From NCBI GenBank assembly GCA_003222835.1, contig QHXE01000175.1, forward strand, positions 1 through 5,503: a DNA stretch of 5,503 bases. Reading direction: 5' to 3'. Shown piece by piece: positions 5,328-5,503 of the stretch (the stretch's first letter is position 1; every line of letters begins with the position of its first letter). This DNA comes from Acidobacteriota bacterium (GTDB lineage Bacteria; Acidobacteriota; Blastocatellia; Pyrinomonadales; Pyrinomonadaceae). The notes beneath the pieces are model-generated. The model was not told the DNA's origin, searched no databases, and was given only the letters and a program-made list of their open reading frames with translations. The translations under genes were made by a program, and so were the position numbers.

Positions 5328-5503
5328 GTGAAACTGGCGCACGGTCTCTCAATTCGTAAATCTCCAATTAACGGCAAAGGCTGTTTCGCGACTATTCATT
5401 TCCGTCGCGGCAAAAAGATCGCCGAGTACACCGGTGAGCGAATAACAGATTTCGAAGCGAGAAAACGGGCCCGCAATCGTCGCATCCTGCGCATCTGCGA
5501 TAT
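5328..5503 (+). CDS. SET-domain protein (lysine methyltransferase-like), 5' part
   Basis: The frame is open from GTG 5328 to the window end (58 residues visible), and the 3' end is missing. An in-frame TGA at 5319-5321 excludes any earlier start, and GTG 5328 puts the SET domain right at the N-terminus. Visible hallmarks are IRKSPINGKGCFAT (the 'G.GvFA' start of SET domains), FRRGKKIAEYTGERIT (the 'i.eY.Ge.i' motif), then a charged helix and RRILRICD. SET domains transfer a methyl group from S-adenosylmethionine to protein lysines. The catalytic NHS/Y region and S-adenosylmethionine-binding residues would lie downstream and cannot be checked. Small stand-alone bacterial SET proteins of about 130-170 residues are known, and their substrates are mostly undefined. 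No ribosome binding site is obvious. The gene follows an inverted repeat that separates it from the VIT-VWA gene. Confidence 0.82.
   Translation, partial: MKLAHGLSIRKSPINGKGCFATIHFRRGKKIAEYTGERITDFEARKRARNRRILRICD

Noticed and set aside
5105..5377. Minus-strand frame with an 'FTAEAQR...' style peptide
   Set aside because: The peptide is the translation of the CAGAG inverted repeat and antisense of neighbouring genes. Such repeat-derived peptides are often misannotated as proteins.

Overview
The window looks like chromosomal DNA from an Acidobacteriota-type bacterium, most plausibly class Blastocatellia (Pyrinomonadaceae-like). This assignment is inference. It rests on moderate GC, on a zinc-ribbon/Gly-rich/TonB_C protein of a style I associate with that group, on a secreted VIT-VWA protein, on a Uma2-family gene, and on two kinds of dispersed-looking inverted repeat between genes. 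All recognisable genes lie on the + strand and are separated by gaps of roughly 140-210 bases, so they look like independent units rather than one tight operon.

Layout: (1) bases 1-413 hold the 3' part of a Uma2/DUF820 PD-(D/E)XK-type gene, cut by the window edge. (2) Bases 414-611 are intergenic and carry an inverted repeat (520-583) whose two arms are each palindromic. It ends only 15 bases before the Shine-Dalgarno of the next gene. (3) Bases 612-1133 encode a small exported protein with a probable PsbP/Mog1-like alpha/beta fold. (4) Bases 1134-1344 are a leader region with no confident promoter but with two mini-ORFs chained by ATGA overlaps into the next start. (5) Bases 1345-2490 encode a membrane protein with an N-terminal zinc ribbon, one TM helix, a Pro/Gly-rich periplasmic stretch and a TonB C-terminal domain that appears to lack its last part. 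(6) Bases 2491-2646 hold three consecutive potential hairpins. (7) Bases 2647-5190 encode an 847-residue secreted VIT + VWA protein with an intact metal-ion-dependent adhesion site (MIDAS) and an unusual C-terminal module resembling the pro-segment of subtilisin-like proteases. (8) Bases 5202-5296 form a second, different inverted repeat. (9) From 5328 to the window end is the start of a small SET-domain methyltransferase gene, possibly translated from a leaderless mRNA.

The central three proteins are all predicted to act at or beyond the inner membrane: one exported small protein, one membrane-spanning TonB-like protein and one secreted adhesion/scaffold-like protein. Nothing in the sequence proves that they work together. 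The points most worth following up are the VIT-VWA-prodomain fusion, the shortened TonB_C domain and the two repeat families.
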